Shown in pieces: positions 11,054 to 19,670 of a stretch of DNA of 64,000 nucleotides. The stretch is from assembly GCA_902805845.1 (NCBI GenBank), contig CADCUI010000008.1, forward strand, positions 62,001-126,000, read 5' to 3'. Within the stretch, counting starts at the first letter, position 1. Every line of letters starts with the position of its first letter. This stretch comes from an uncultured Nocardioidaceae bacterium. Its GTDB lineage: Bacteria; Actinomycetota; Actinomycetes; Propionibacteriales; Nocardioidaceae. Made by a program: the position numbers and the translations under genes. The notes below the pieces were generated by a model. The model ran no database searches and was not told where the DNA came from. It saw only the letters and a program-made list of their open reading frames with translations.

Positions 11054-11944
11054 TCAATGCCGGCTCCGCGTGGAGCCGGTCCGGCCGACCCCGCCGGTGG
11101 CCAGCCGCGGTCGTGGTTGGCAGCGCGGGCAGAAGTACGACGAGCGGTTCATGAACGGCACCCGGACCACGGGCGTCCCGCACCTCGAGCACGGTCGGCC
11201 CGCCTGGCCGTAGACCTCCAGCGAGCGGTCGAAGTAGCCGCTCTCGCCGTTGACGTTGACATAGAGGGCGTCGAAGGACGTGCCGCCCTGCTCCAGCGCC
11301 GCGGCCATGACCGCCCGTACGCCGGCGAGGACGTCGCGCACCTGACGGGCCGACAGCCGGGTGCCCGGCCGGTCGCCGTGCACCCCGGCGCGCCACAGCC
11401 CCTCGTCGGCGTAGATGTTGCCGATGCCCGACACCACGGTCTGGTCGAGCAGGATCCGCTTGATCCCCGAGGCCCGTGCCCGGACCCGGCGCACGAACGC
11501 GTCGTCGTCGAAGGCGGCATCGAGCGGGTCACGGGCGATGTGGGCGATCTCCGGGGGCAGCTCGGCACCGCCGATGGAGACCGCGAGCCCGCCGAACATG
11601 CGCTGGTCGACGAAGCGCAGGTCCCGGTCGGAGCCGTCGAGAGCGAACCGGACCCGCAGGTGGCGCTCGGGCGGGGCGGTCGCCGGCTGCACCAGCAGCT
11701 GACCGCTCATGCCGAGGTGCGCCATCAGCGCGTCGCCGCTGTCCAGGGGGAGCCAGAGGTACTTCCCCCGACGTCGGGCCGCCTGGACCTCCCGCCCCTC
11801 CAGCACGGAGCGGAAGTCGTCCGAGCCCCCGGCGTGGCGGCGGACCGGACGCGGGTGCAGGACCTCGACGGACCCCAGTCGGCGTCCGACGACGTGCTCG
11901 GCGACGCCGCGGCGCACCACCTCGACCTCAGGGAGCTCAGGCAC
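11054..11944 (-). CDS. mutM: Formamidopyrimidine-DNA glycosylase (Fpg/MutM)
   Basis: 296 residues. It removes 8-oxoguanine and ring-opened purines and nicks the resulting abasic site. The N-terminus [20 protein letters not shown] provides the catalytic proline (residue 2) and glutamate (residue 3). The helix-two-turn-helix region ([19 protein letters not shown]) is intact. The C-terminal zinc finger [11 protein letters not shown]...YFCPRCQ has all four cysteines. The start is GTG at 11942-11944, 20 bases after the rnc stop codon, suggesting rpmF-rnc-mutM co-transcription. About 25 residues beyond the zinc finger are Arg/Pro-rich and not conserved in the family. Confidence 0.95.
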   Translation of the reverse strand: MPELPEVEVVRRGVAEHVVGRRLGSVEVLHPRPVRRHAGGSDDFRSVLEGREVQAARRRGKYLWLPLDSGDALMAHLGMSGQLLVQPATAPPERHLRVRFALDGSDRDLRFVDQRMFGGLAVSIGGAELPPEIAHIARDPLDAAFDDDAFVRRVRARASGIKRILLDQTVVSGIGNIYADEGLWRAGVHGDRPGTRLSARQVRDVLAGVRAVMAAALEQGGTSFDALYVNVNGESGYFDRSLEVYGQAGRPCSRCGTPVVRVPFMNRSSYFCPRCQPRPRLATGGVGRTGSTRSRH

Positions 11945-11964
11945 GGCAGGTCAGTCGCACGGGT

Positions 11965-12702
11965 TCAGTCCGACACCTCGGGGACCGGGAAGCCGCCCCC
12001 GACCTCCGCGACGATCTCGCGGTAGGCCGTCTCGGCTGCCTGCTGCTCCGCCTCCTTCTTGGAGCGCCCGCTGCCGTGGCCGTAGAGCCGGTCCCCGACC
12101 CTGACCTGGGCGGTGAAGGTCTTGGCGTGGTCCGGCCCGTCCTCGCCGATGACGTACTCGGGGACCCCGAGGGAGTGCTCGGCGGACAGCTCCTGGAGGC
12201 TCGTCTTCCAGTCCAGCCCTGCGCCCAGCCCTGCGGCGGCGTCCATGAGCGGGTCGAACAGCCGGTGTACGACGAGGCGGCCCTCGTCGAGGCCGCCGCT
12301 GAGGTAGACGGCCCCGATCACGGCCTCCACGGTGTCGGAGAGGATCGAGGCCTTGGTCCGGCCGCCGGTGATCTCCTCGCCCCGACCGAGCTTGATGTGC
12401 TCCCCGAGGCCGATGGTCCGGGCCACGTCGGCCAGGGCGCGGGCGTTGACGACGGCCGCCCGCAGCTTGGCGAGCCGACCCTCGGAGAGGTCCGGGTGGG
12501 TGACGTAGAGGGTCTCGGTGACCACCAGCCCGAGCACGGAGTCGCCGAGGAACTCCAGCCGCTCGTTGGTGGGCAGCCCGCCGTTCTCGTAGGCGTAGGA
12601 GCGGTGGGTCAGGGCGCGGTCGAGCAGCCCGGCGTCGAGCTGCGGGGCGCCGAGCGCGTCACGCAGGTCGTCGTACGCCTCGGGCCCGTCCGCCTCGCAC
12701 AC
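11965..12702 (-). CDS. rnc: Ribonuclease III
   Basis: About 245 residues. This double-strand-specific endoribonuclease processes rRNA precursors and other duplexes. The signature [18 protein letters not shown] and second catalytic motif [15 protein letters not shown] are present. A double-stranded RNA-binding domain occupies the last 80 residues ([14 protein letters not shown] ... [20 protein letters not shown]). The GTG at 12700-12702 is used here; a TTG at 12717 would add five residues, and neither has a strong ribosome-binding site. It begins about 25 bases after the rpmF stop, continuing the DUF177-rpmF-rnc-mutM run found widely in bacteria. Confidence 0.93.
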   Translation of the reverse strand: MCEADGPEAYDDLRDALGAPQLDAGLLDRALTHRSYAYENGGLPTNERLEFLGDSVLGLVVTETLYVTHPDLSEGRLAKLRAAVVNARALADVARTIGLGEHIKLGRGEEITGGRTKASILSDTVEAVIGAVYLSGGLDEGRLVVHRLFDPLMDAAAGLGAGLDWKTSLQELSAEHSLGVPEYVIGEDGPDHAKTFTAQVRVGDRLYGHGSGRSKKEAEQQAAETAYREIVAEVGGGFPVPEVSD

Positions 12703-12727
12703 GACCTCGGAGCTCAACGCGGCTGGC

Positions 12728-12913
12728 TCAGAGGACCGGCCGACGGCTGGCCCGGGAGCCGTACTCCCCGCACTGGGGGCAGGCGCGGTGCGGCAGGTGC
12801 TTGCCGCCGCATGCCGGGTTGGCGCAGGTGACCAGCGAGGGCGCGACGGCCTTCCACTGGGACCGGCGGTGCCGGGTGTTGCTGCGCGACATCTTCCGCT
12901 TCGGGACAGCCAC
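12728..12913 (-). CDS. rpmF: 50S ribosomal protein L32, zinc-binding form
   Basis: 61 residues starting [20 protein letters not shown], the standard L32 opening. Four cysteines (30, 35, 45, 48: TCANPACGG and RACPQCG) make the zinc ribbon, so this is the zinc-dependent C+ type. It lies six bases downstream of the DUF177 gene, the almost universal neighbour of rpmF. Actinobacteria often carry a second, cysteine-free L32 used under zinc limitation; none is in this window. Confidence 0.96.
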   Translation of the reverse strand: MAVPKRKMSRSNTRHRRSQWKAVAPSLVTCANPACGGKHLPHRACPQCGEYGSRASRRPVL

Positions 12914-12919
12914 TGTTCT

Positions 12920-13543
12920 TCACTCCTCGGTCGGGCCGCCGTCGCGGCCGGTGGATCCATCACTCGGGCCAGGTCCTGCGCCCTGCTGGTGTCCCAGCGT
13001 CTGCAGCGCGGCCCATCGTGGGTCGACCTGCTCCTCGTGCCGGTGACCGGGGTCGTCCGCGAGCCGCACTCCGCACTCCACGCACAGCCCCGGACAGTCG
13101 TCCTGGCAGCGGGGCTGGAACGGCAGCGCCAGCACCACCGCGTCCCGCAGCACCGGCTCGAGGTCGATCAGGTCGCCCTCCATCCGGCTGGTCTCGCCGT
13201 CCTCCGTCTCCTGCCCGTCGCGGGTGTGATGCCTGTGGTCCGAGTCGTCGTCGTAGACGAACAGCTCGCAGAAGTCCGCAGTGATTCCCCTGCTGATCTC
13301 CTCCAGGCACCGCACGCACTCGCCGGTCAGCACCGCCTCGACGGTGCCGGTGACGAGCACCCCCTCGACGACCGCCTCCAGCCGCAGGTCGAGCTCGACC
13401 GGTGAGCCTTCGGGGACGCGGAGAACCTCGATCCCGAGATCTGCCGGCGCCGGTGCAGTCAGGGTCGCGGTCCGCTCCAACCCTGGACGACGGCCGAGCT
13501 GACGGGTGTCGAGCACGAGCGGCGCTCTCGGGTCGAGACGCAC
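12920..13543 (-). CDS. DUF177 (YceD-like) protein
   Basis: About 207 residues. The family is linked to 23S rRNA maturation and accumulation in other bacteria and is nearly always next to rpmF, as here. Typical features are [11 protein letters not shown] near the start, the core [19 protein letters not shown], and the cysteine cluster [13 protein letters not shown] near the end. Start is placed at GTG 13541-13543 ([16 protein letters not shown]), preceded by GAAAGTGG; an upstream extension of 25 residues looks non-coding. A His/Asp-rich insert ([16 protein letters not shown]) in the middle is variable in the family. Confidence 0.85.
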   Translation of the reverse strand: MRLDPRAPLVLDTRQLGRRPGLERTATLTAPAPADLGIEVLRVPEGSPVELDLRLEAVVEGVLVTGTVEAVLTGECVRCLEEISRGITADFCELFVYDDDSDHRHHTRDGQETEDGETSRMEGDLIDLEPVLRDAVVLALPFQPRCQDDCPGLCVECGVRLADDPGHRHEEQVDPRWAALQTLGHQQGAGPGPSDGSTGRDGGPTEE

Positions 13544-13695
13544 GGGACCACTTTCGGCATCGGCAGACAGATCACGATCCCCATCCCGGCTCGGACGGTG
13601 ACCCGCCGGCCGGCACAAGGATCAAACGAAAGCCTACCGCCGGGCGGGGAGGGGGCCAAACCGCGGGGCCCGGCCCCGCCGGGCCGGCGCGATCG

Positions 13696-16600
13696 TCACC
13701 GGCCCAGCCGACGCTCGGACTCCCTCAGCAGCTGCGTCTCGGCGATCTTCGCCAGGTAGCCGTCGGCCATCCCGGGATCGCCGGTCGCCTCGGCGCGGTC
13801 GAGGATGAACGCGCGCGCCCGGGACAGCAACGTCTCGGCTTCCGGGTCCTGCGCGTGGTCCAGCACCCGCCAGGTGGTCAGCAGCACCGACGCCGGCCGC
13901 AGGCAGTCCTGGAGCCCTTGCGGGTCGACCCGGCCCAGCACCGGCCTCACCAGGTCGACGGCCCTCGCGAGGTCCCCGCGCTGCAGGGCGACCGCGGCGA
14001 TCCCGACCTCGGCCTCGCGCACCAGGGGCTCCCGGTCCACCAGGAGGTGGTCCTCGCGCGACTGGCCGAAGGCCGCCTCCGCCGCGTCGAGGTCGCCCTG
14101 CGCCAGCTCGGCGTAGCCGAGTGCGGTGTGGCAGTGGCCGCGGTCCATCGGCGACGGCGTCGCGGAGATCTCCTCGACCCCCTTCCGGGCAAGCTCGACG
14201 GCCGAGGTGACATCACCCTCCTCGATCGCCAGGAGAGCACCCCGCGCGAACGTCCCCGCGGCCAGCCGTGCGGACGAGACGCTCGTGGCAAGCTCGAGGG
14301 CCTCGTCGAGGATGCGGTGCGCCGCCTCCCATCGGCCGACCGCGACGTCGACGTCGGCCACCACGAGGAGGTTGTTCGCCGTCGCCTCGATGTCGGCGAG
14401 CTGCCGGGTCAGCTCGGCGGCCTCCTCGGAGCGGAGCGCCGCCTCCGCGAGCCGGCCCTCGGCGAAGGCGACCGACCCGATGTTTCCCACGACGACGGCC
14501 TCCCGGTAGCGGTGTCCGGACCGACGGAAGACCTCCAGCACCTCTTCGAACACCACCCGGGCCTCCTCGATCCGGCCCATGTGGAAGGCGGTGGTGGCCT
14601 GCATGGTCGCCGCGACCGCCTCGGCCTCACGGTCGCCGTCCTCGGCGAAGGCCCGGCGTGAGAGCGCGATCATCTCCAGGGCCAAGGGGAAGTCCCCACT
14701 GTCGTTGGCGACCATCGCGAGGTAGCGCAGCGCCTCGCCCTCCAGCCACAGCCGGCCGAGCTGGTGCGCCAGGTCCCGCGCCGCGGCCAGGCAGTTCCGA
14801 GCGCCGTCGAGGTCCTCGTTCCAGGTCAGTGCCTTTCCCCGCCACAGCCGGGCCTCCACGGCCCGGGCCGGCAGCCCCGCGCGCTCGGCTGCCTCGGCGA
14901 CCTGGGACGTCAGCTCCAGCACCCGGTCGTAGTCGCTGTGCTCGAAGCTGCTGCGGGCCCGAGCCAGCAGCAGCGTCAGCCGGCGCGGCTCGTCGTCGGG
15001 CAGCCGGGCGGTGAGCGCGTCCATCTCGGTGAGATCGACCTCTTGGCCGGAGCGGTCACCGATCCGCTCGAGCACGGTCTCGCGCTCGGCCAGCAGGTCG
15101 AAGCGGAGCCCCGGGTCGGTCTCCGGCGCCAGCTCGAGGCCCCGCCCCAGCAACCGGGTCGCCTCCTCCAGGGCGAACACCGCCGCGGCCTGACGTCCGG
15201 CCCGGAGGCACCAGTGGGCGGCCTCGGGCGACCGGGCGCTGTCGAAGTGCTGGGCGATCAGCGCGGCGTACTCCCGCTCGCGGCCGGTGCGACCACTCAC
15301 GTCGGCCAGCCACAGCGCCGTCAGGCGGTGGTAGCGCTCGCGGTGCGCGCGCAGCACCCCTTCGTAGGCCACGTCGCGCAGCAGCGCGTGCTTGAAGAGG
15401 AACTCGCGCGCCGACTCGAAGGCGGAGACCTCCCGCTCGAAGACCAGCTCACGGCGGCGGAGGCCGTCCAGCACCTCGCTGGCCGGGGTCGGCCCCGCAG
15501 TCGGCCCCGCAGTCGACCCCGCAGTCGGCACAGCACCGCCGTCGAGCCGGGCGACCGCCTCGTCCCAGAAGACGCGGCCCACCACGGAGGCCCGCTGGAG
15601 GAGGCCGCGCTCGCCGGGGGTCAGCGAGTCCAGGCGCGCCTGCAGGACCCCGCGGAGCGTGGACGGTACGGCGACGTCGCCCAGCAGCTGCTCGACCACC
15701 TGCCAGGCGCCGTCGCCCTTGACGATGACGCCGGCCTCGACGAGCCAGGTGACCAGCTCCTCGATGTAGAAGGGGTTCCCCTCCGCCGCCTCGATGACGA
15801 GGTTCACCAGCGCGGCCGGCGGTTCGTCCACGCGTTGCAGGATCTGGCTCAACAGCTGCCGGCTGGCCCTGCGCGAGAGCGGCTCGAGCTGGACGCGCGC
15901 GTGGTGCGCGAGCCCCTCGCCCCACCGCGGGCGCTGCTCGAGCAGCACCGGCCGAGCGGTGGCGACCACGAGGACGGGCCGGTCGTGAAGGAACCGGTCC
16001 ACGGTGTCGAGCCACCGGAGGGAGCCGTCGTCCGCCCAGTGGAGGTCCTCCAGGAGGACCACGACCGGAGCAGTCCGGCTGAGTGCGGCGAGGTAGTCGG
16101 CCAGCGCTGCCGAGGCCTGGTCCCGGAGGCTCTGCGGATCGGACGGCAACCCGTCCGAGCTCTGGGGATCGAAGCCGAGCCAGGCTGCGACCAGACGCGC
16201 GGCCGACCCCGCCCGTACGTCGTCGTCGAACGCGGCGGCGAATCCGGTCCCGAACTTGTCGCGCACGACCTCGGGCGGATCGGTGTCCTGGATGAGGAAC
16301 CGGCTGGCCACGAGGTCGTGGAGCAGCGCGTTGGCCCGGTTGCTCCCCGACTGGGACGCCCGGCCACGGAACCACCACACCGGTTCGGGACGCTCCTCGA
16401 GCCAGGAGTCGAAGTCGAGGAGCAGCCGGGACTTGCCCACCCCGGCATCCCCGAGCATCGTGACGACGCACCACTGGCTGTCCTCGATGACGTCGAGCAG
16501 CCGCTCCTGGAGGGTCCGCAGCTCGAGCTCGCGTCCCACGGTCGCGGTGTTCACGCCCTCGACGCCGCCGGCCCGGTCCAGGCGGAAGCCGTGCGGGCGC

Positions 16601-17325
16601 TCGGACACCACCAGGTAGGCGTCCACCGGGTCGTCGATGCCCTTGAGGACCAGGCCGCGCACGGGCTCGACGCTGAACCACCCGCGGACCTGGCGATGGG
16701 TGTCCCCGGAGATGAGCACCCGGCCGGGTGGCGCCGCGGACTGGATCCGGCTGGCCCGGTTGACCGTGGGACCCACCGCGACGAACTCGTGCCCGGCGCG
16801 CTCCTCGAGCGTGCTCACGACGACGTCGCCGGTGTCGATGCCGACCCGCATCTGCAGCTGCACGCCGTGGCTCGCCTCCAGCTCGGCGTTCAGCGCAGTT
16901 AGCCCCTCCGTCATGGCCAACGCGGCCCGGATCGCCCGCTGCGCGTCGTCCTCCCACGACTGGGCGAGCCCGAAGACCGCCATCACCGCGTCGCCGATGA
17001 ACTTCTCCACGGTCCCGCCTTGCGCGGTGATGGCGTCGTTCCAGCGGGAGAAGTAGGCGCCGACGACCGCACGCGTGTCCTCGGCGTCGAGCCGTCGGGA
17101 CAGCACCGTGAAGTCGACGAGGTCGGCGAACAGCACGGTGACGAGCTTGCGCTGCTCGCCCGCGTGCCGCAGGAGGAGCGCGGCACGCCGCTCGCGCAAC
17201 GGTGCCAGCGCCGTCTCCGCGACGTCGTCGCCCAGGAGGCTGCGCTGGCTCTCCAGGCCCGCGATGGCCCGGTCGAGGGACGCGATGTCCTCGACCTGCT
17301 CTGTCCGAGGAGGGCCGTCCGCCAT
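13696..17325 (-). CDS. Class III nucleotide cyclase fused to AAA/NB-ARC-type ATPase and TPR repeats
   Basis: About 1209 residues. Residues 60-200 form a class III cyclase domain: VLFADLVDFTVLSRRLD with metal ligand Asp68, KFIGDAVMAVFG with Lys108 and Asp112, and GPTVNRASRIQ with the transition-state Asn189 and Arg193. The purine-specifying position is Glu180 (HEFVAVG) where adenylate cyclases have Asp. An ATPase follows with Walker A GDAGVGKS (292-299) and Walker B VVVLLED (421-427), then about 500 residues of TPR-like helical repeats. No LuxR DNA-binding domain is present. The ATG at 17323-17325 has TACGGT six bases upstream and no Shine-Dalgarno, so a leaderless mRNA is likely. It is divergent from a cyclic-nucleotide-binding protein gene. 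Confidence 0.88.
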   Translation of the reverse strand: MADGPPRTEQVEDIASLDRAIAGLESQRSLLGDDVAETALAPLRERRAALLLRHAGEQRKLVTVLFADLVDFTVLSRRLDAEDTRAVVGAYFSRWNDAITAQGGTVEKFIGDAVMAVFGLAQSWEDDAQRAIRAALAMTEGLTALNAELEASHGVQLQMRVGIDTGDVVVSTLEERAGHEFVAVGPTVNRASRIQSAAPPGRVLISGDTHRQVRGWFSVEPVRGLVLKGIDDPVDAYLVVSERPHGFRLDRAGGVEGVNTATVGRELELRTLQERLLDVIEDSQWCVVTMLGDAGVGKSRLLLDFDSWLEERPEPVWWFRGRASQSGSNRANALLHDLVASRFLIQDTDPPEVVRDKFGTGFAAAFDDDVRAGSAARLVAAWLGFDPQSSDGLPSDPQSLRDQASAALADYLAALSRTAPVVVLLEDLHWADDGSLRWLDTVDRFLHDRPVLVVATARPVLLEQRPRWGEGLAHHARVQLEPLSRRASRQLLSQILQRVDEPPAALVNLVIEAAEGNPFYIEELVTWLVEAGVIVKGDGAWQVVEQLLGDVAVPSTLRGVLQARLDSLTPGERGLLQRASVVGRVFWDEAVARLDGGAVPTAGSTAGPTAGPTPASEVLDGLRRRELVFEREVSAFESAREFLFKHALLRDVAYEGVLRAHRERYHRLTALWLADVSGRTGREREYAALIAQHFDSARSPEAAHWCLRAGRQAAAVFALEEATRLLGRGLELAPETDPGLRFDLLAERETVLERIGDRSGQEVDLTEMDALTARLPDDEPRRLTLLLARARSSFEHSDYDRVLELTSQVAEAAERAGLPARAVEARLWRGKALTWNEDLDGARNCLAAARDLAHQLGRLWLEGEALRYLAMVANDSGDFPLALEMIALSRRAFAEDGDREAEAVAATMQATTAFHMGRIEEARVVFEEVLEVFRRSGHRYREAVVVGNIGSVAFAEGRLAEAALRSEEAAELTRQLADIEATANNLLVVADVDVAVGRWEAAHRILDEALELATSVSSARLAAGTFARGALLAIEEGDVTSAVELARKGVEEISATPSPMDRGHCHTALGYAELAQGDLDAAEAAFGQSREDHLLVDREPLVREAEVGIAAVALQRGDLARAVDLVRPVLGRVDPQGLQDCLRPASVLLTTWRVLDHAQDPEAETLLSRARAFILDRAEATGDPGMADGYLAKIAETQLLRESERRLGR

Positions 17326-17331
17326 GGCCTT

Positions 17332-17337
17332 ACCGTA
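17332..17337 (-). promoter_or_regulatory. -10 element of the cyclase gene (leaderless type)
   Basis: TACGGT on the minus strand, six bases before the ATG at 17325. There is no ribosome-binding site between them, so transcription probably starts at or next to the initiation codon. Confidence 0.5.
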
Positions 17338-17476
17338 TGCAACCCAGCAGCCGGCGCAGGCGAGCCGGCACGCGAGGGGCCCGACGTCGACCGGGTGTCG
17401 ACCGTTGTGTGGTCCGCGGTCCGGGCGTTGAATGGCGGCACGACCCTCTCGGGCCCTGGCGACGGAGAGGACACCC

Positions 17477-18505
17477 ATGCCCAGCACCCGCGTGGCGGCG
17501 ACAGGCACCACCATCTCGTGGATCCCGTCGGAGTCGGTGAGCGGTCCGCTCCGTCTCGGCATGAACCTCAAGCTCTCCCACTACGACGACCCGCTGCCCG
17601 AGCAGGTCGACACCGACAGAGTGCACGAGCTGTGCCGGGAGGATCGCTTCCGCTTCGCCAACGTGGTGTCCGGCTGGGCCGAGGTGGAGGACGGTCGCGT
17701 CGTCGACGCCGGGTACGCCGACGTGTCCGACCTCGTCATGGGAGCAACGACCGTGCGGGTGGGCAAGGTCGGCGCGACGTTCCGGGCGCTGGCGCTCCCG
17801 GTGCTTCGAGAGGAGCCGCAGCGGGACGGCGACCGGGTCACGTTCACCCAGACGGTCGGCGGCGCGACCGGCGTACCCCTGCCGCGGCCGGTGCCGCACG
17901 CGCCGTTCATCCAGTGGCAGGCGCCGATCGTGTGGACCACGTTGGCGCTGACCCTGCGTGCGGACGGCGGCAGCGAGGTCGAGCTCCGGGGCGCCAGCGC
18001 GTTCCCGCGCCACTGGATCTACGACACCGGGGGCAGCCTGGCGTTCAAGAGCGGGCTCGCCGACCAGGGGCAGTGGATGAGCCACTCCTTCGGCCAGCGG
18101 ACGCCGTGGGGGCACGGGGACCGGGAGGCGCTCGTCCTGGCGGTCGAGTCAGAGCTCGAGCGGCAGCTGTCCACCGACATCATGCGCGGCGGACAGAAGC
18201 CGCGGTCTCGCCGCATGCGCGAGGGCGACACCCTCACCCGACAGGGGGAGGTCGGCGACGAGCTGTACCTCGTCCTGGACGGGGTGCTCTCGGTCGACGT
18301 CGACGGACGCTCGCTCGTCCAGCTCGGCCCCGGGGCGGTGATCGGGGAGCGCGCGCTGCTCGAGGGTGGCCGGCGCACCTCGACGCTCACCGCGGTCACG
18401 CCGGTGCACGTCGCCGTCGCCGCCAAGGACCAGATCGACCTCGACCGGCTCCGTCGGCTGGCCGAGGGCCACCGCAGGGAGGAGCAGGTGGTCACGACGG
18501 AGTAG
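17477..18505 (+). CDS. Cyclic-nucleotide-binding domain protein with unrecognised N-terminal domain
   Basis: 342 residues. Residues about 245-325 match a cNMP-binding (CRP-like) beta-barrel: EGDTLTRQGEVGDELYLVLDG and a phosphate-binding cassette VIGERALLEGGRRTSTLTA with Glu291 and Arg299/300. No helix-turn-helix follows, so it is not a CRP-type transcription factor. The first 235 residues (GMNLKLSHYDDPLPEQVDTD ... FPRHWIYDTGGSLAFKSG) are Trp- and Pro-rich and belong to no family I recognise. The ATG at 17477 has GGAGAGGA seven bases upstream. It lies about 150 bases from, and divergent to, a class III cyclase gene, which suggests the neighbour makes or senses its ligand. Confidence 0.75.
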   Translation: MPSTRVAATGTTISWIPSESVSGPLRLGMNLKLSHYDDPLPEQVDTDRVHELCREDRFRFANVVSGWAEVEDGRVVDAGYADVSDLVMGATTVRVGKVGATFRALALPVLREEPQRDGDRVTFTQTVGGATGVPLPRPVPHAPFIQWQAPIVWTTLALTLRADGGSEVELRGASAFPRHWIYDTGGSLAFKSGLADQGQWMSHSFGQRTPWGHGDREALVLAVESELERQLSTDIMRGGQKPRSRRMREGDTLTRQGEVGDELYLVLDGVLSVDVDGRSLVQLGPGAVIGERALLEGGRRTSTLTAVTPVHVAVAAKDQIDLDRLRRLAEGHRREEQVVTTE

Positions 18506-18523
18506 CGGCTGCCCCTCGGCCGG

Positions 18524-19009
18524 TCAGGAGCGCTCCTCCCCCAGCCGGTCCTGGAGCCGGGTCAGCACGGAGGCAGGCACGAGGCTGGAGACGTCGCCGC
18601 CGAACCCGGCGACCTCCTTCACGAGGCTGGAGGCCAGGAAGGAGTACTCCGGGCTGGTGGGCACGAAGACCGTCTCGATGCCCGCGAGCGTGGAGTTCAT
18701 CTGCGCCATCTGCAGCTCGTAGTCGAAGTCGCTCACCGCCCGGAGTCCCTTGACGATCGCGAGAACGCCGCGGCGCCGGCAGAAGTCGGTCAGCAGCCCC
18801 TCGAAGCAGTCGACCGACACGTTGTCGTAGGGCGCCACCACCTCGCGGAGCATCTGCATCCGCTCGTCGGCGGTGAAGAGCCGGTTCTTCGAGGCGTTGA
18901 TCCCGACCGCCACGACCACCTCGTCGAAGATCGCGGCCGCGCGGCTGATGATGTCGAGATGACCGTTGGTCACCGGGTCAAAGGACCCGGGGCAGGCGGC
19001 TCGGCGCAC
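18524..19009 (-). CDS. coaD: Phosphopantetheine adenylyltransferase
   Basis: 161 residues, the normal length. It transfers AMP from ATP to 4'-phosphopantetheine to make dephospho-CoA. The nucleotidyltransferase motif is PGSFDPVTNGHLDII, and the conserved C-terminal segment FLASSLVKEVAGFGGDVSSLVP is present. The GTG at 19007-19009 has GGAG seven bases upstream. One base separates it from the rsmD stop, giving the widely conserved recG-rsmD-coaD run. It is convergent with the cyclic-nucleotide-binding gene. Confidence 0.95.
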   Translation of the reverse strand: MRRAACPGSFDPVTNGHLDIISRAAAIFDEVVVAVGINASKNRLFTADERMQMLREVVAPYDNVSVDCFEGLLTDFCRRRGVLAIVKGLRAVSDFDYELQMAQMNSTLAGIETVFVPTSPEYSFLASSLVKEVAGFGGDVSSLVPASVLTRLQDRLGEERS

Positions 19010-19010
19010 G

Positions 19011-19670
19011 TCAGGGCTCCTGCGCAGGTGGAGGGGCGGGTGGACTGGCGGGTGGACTGGCGGGGAGGTGCTCGTGACCGTACCGCAGCGGTTCCGGCCG
19101 TCGCCCCGCCCAGGTGGCGAAGTGCAGGGCCGTCTCCCCGTAGACCCGGACCCGGTCGGGACGGTAGCCGTCCGGCCACCCCACCGGGTCGGTGCGCGAG
19201 GACCGCTCCACGACGACGAGCGCCTCCTCGGCCAGCCAGCCGGGGGCGGTGAGCGCGCGGAGTGCGGCGTCGACCTCGGCCCCCCGCATCGCGTACGGCG
19301 GGTCGAGGAAGACCACGTCGTACGCCGTCTCGGGTGGCCCGCCCTGCTGCAGGTGCCGGGCCACCGAGGCACTGACCACGTCGACGTTCGTGAGCCCGAG
19401 CGAGCGGCCGTTGGCCCTGGCCAGGGCAGCGGCGCGGTGGTCCTTCTCGACCAGCGTCACCGAGGCGGCCCCCCGGGAGGCCGCCTCGAGGCCGACCGCG
19501 CCAGAGCCGGCGTACAGGTCGAGGAGGCGCAGCCCGGCGAACGACCCCAGCAGGGACTCCACCGCGCTGAACAGCGCCTCGCGGACCCGGTCCGAGGTGG
19601 GGCGCGTCAGCGGACCCGGGGGCGTCCTCAACCGCCGGCCGCCGGCCGTGCCGCCGATGATCCGGGTCAC
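19011..19670 (-). CDS. rsmD: 16S rRNA (guanine966-N2)-methyltransferase RsmD
   Basis: 219 residues. It uses SAM to methylate G966 of 16S rRNA. The N-terminus TRIIGGTAGGRRLRTPPG and RPTSDRVREALFS are diagnostic, the SAM-binding motif is LLDLYAGSGAVGLEAASRGA, and the catalytic motif is VVFLDPPYAM. The C-terminus has a 20-residue Pro/Ala-rich tail (LPASPPASPPAPPPAQEP) beyond the normal end. Start GTG overlaps the recG stop by four bases. Confidence 0.94.
   Translation of the reverse strand: MTRIIGGTAGGRRLRTPPGPLTRPTSDRVREALFSAVESLLGSFAGLRLLDLYAGSGAVGLEAASRGAASVTLVEKDHRAAALARANGRSLGLTNVDVVSASVARHLQQGGPPETAYDVVFLDPPYAMRGAEVDAALRALTAPGWLAEEALVVVERSSRTDPVGWPDGYRPDRVRVYGETALHFATWAGRRPEPLRYGHEHLPASPPASPPAPPPAQEP

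Noticed and set aside
13544-13695. Additional gene between DUF177 and the cyclase
   Set aside because: Only 150 bases, very GC-rich with a palindrome (CCCGGCCCCGCCGGGCC), no start with a ribosome-binding site.
14764-16902. A 712-codon plus-strand frame opposite the cyclase gene
   Set aside because: Mirror of a gene with intact catalytic motifs on the minus strand; no domain in its own translation.
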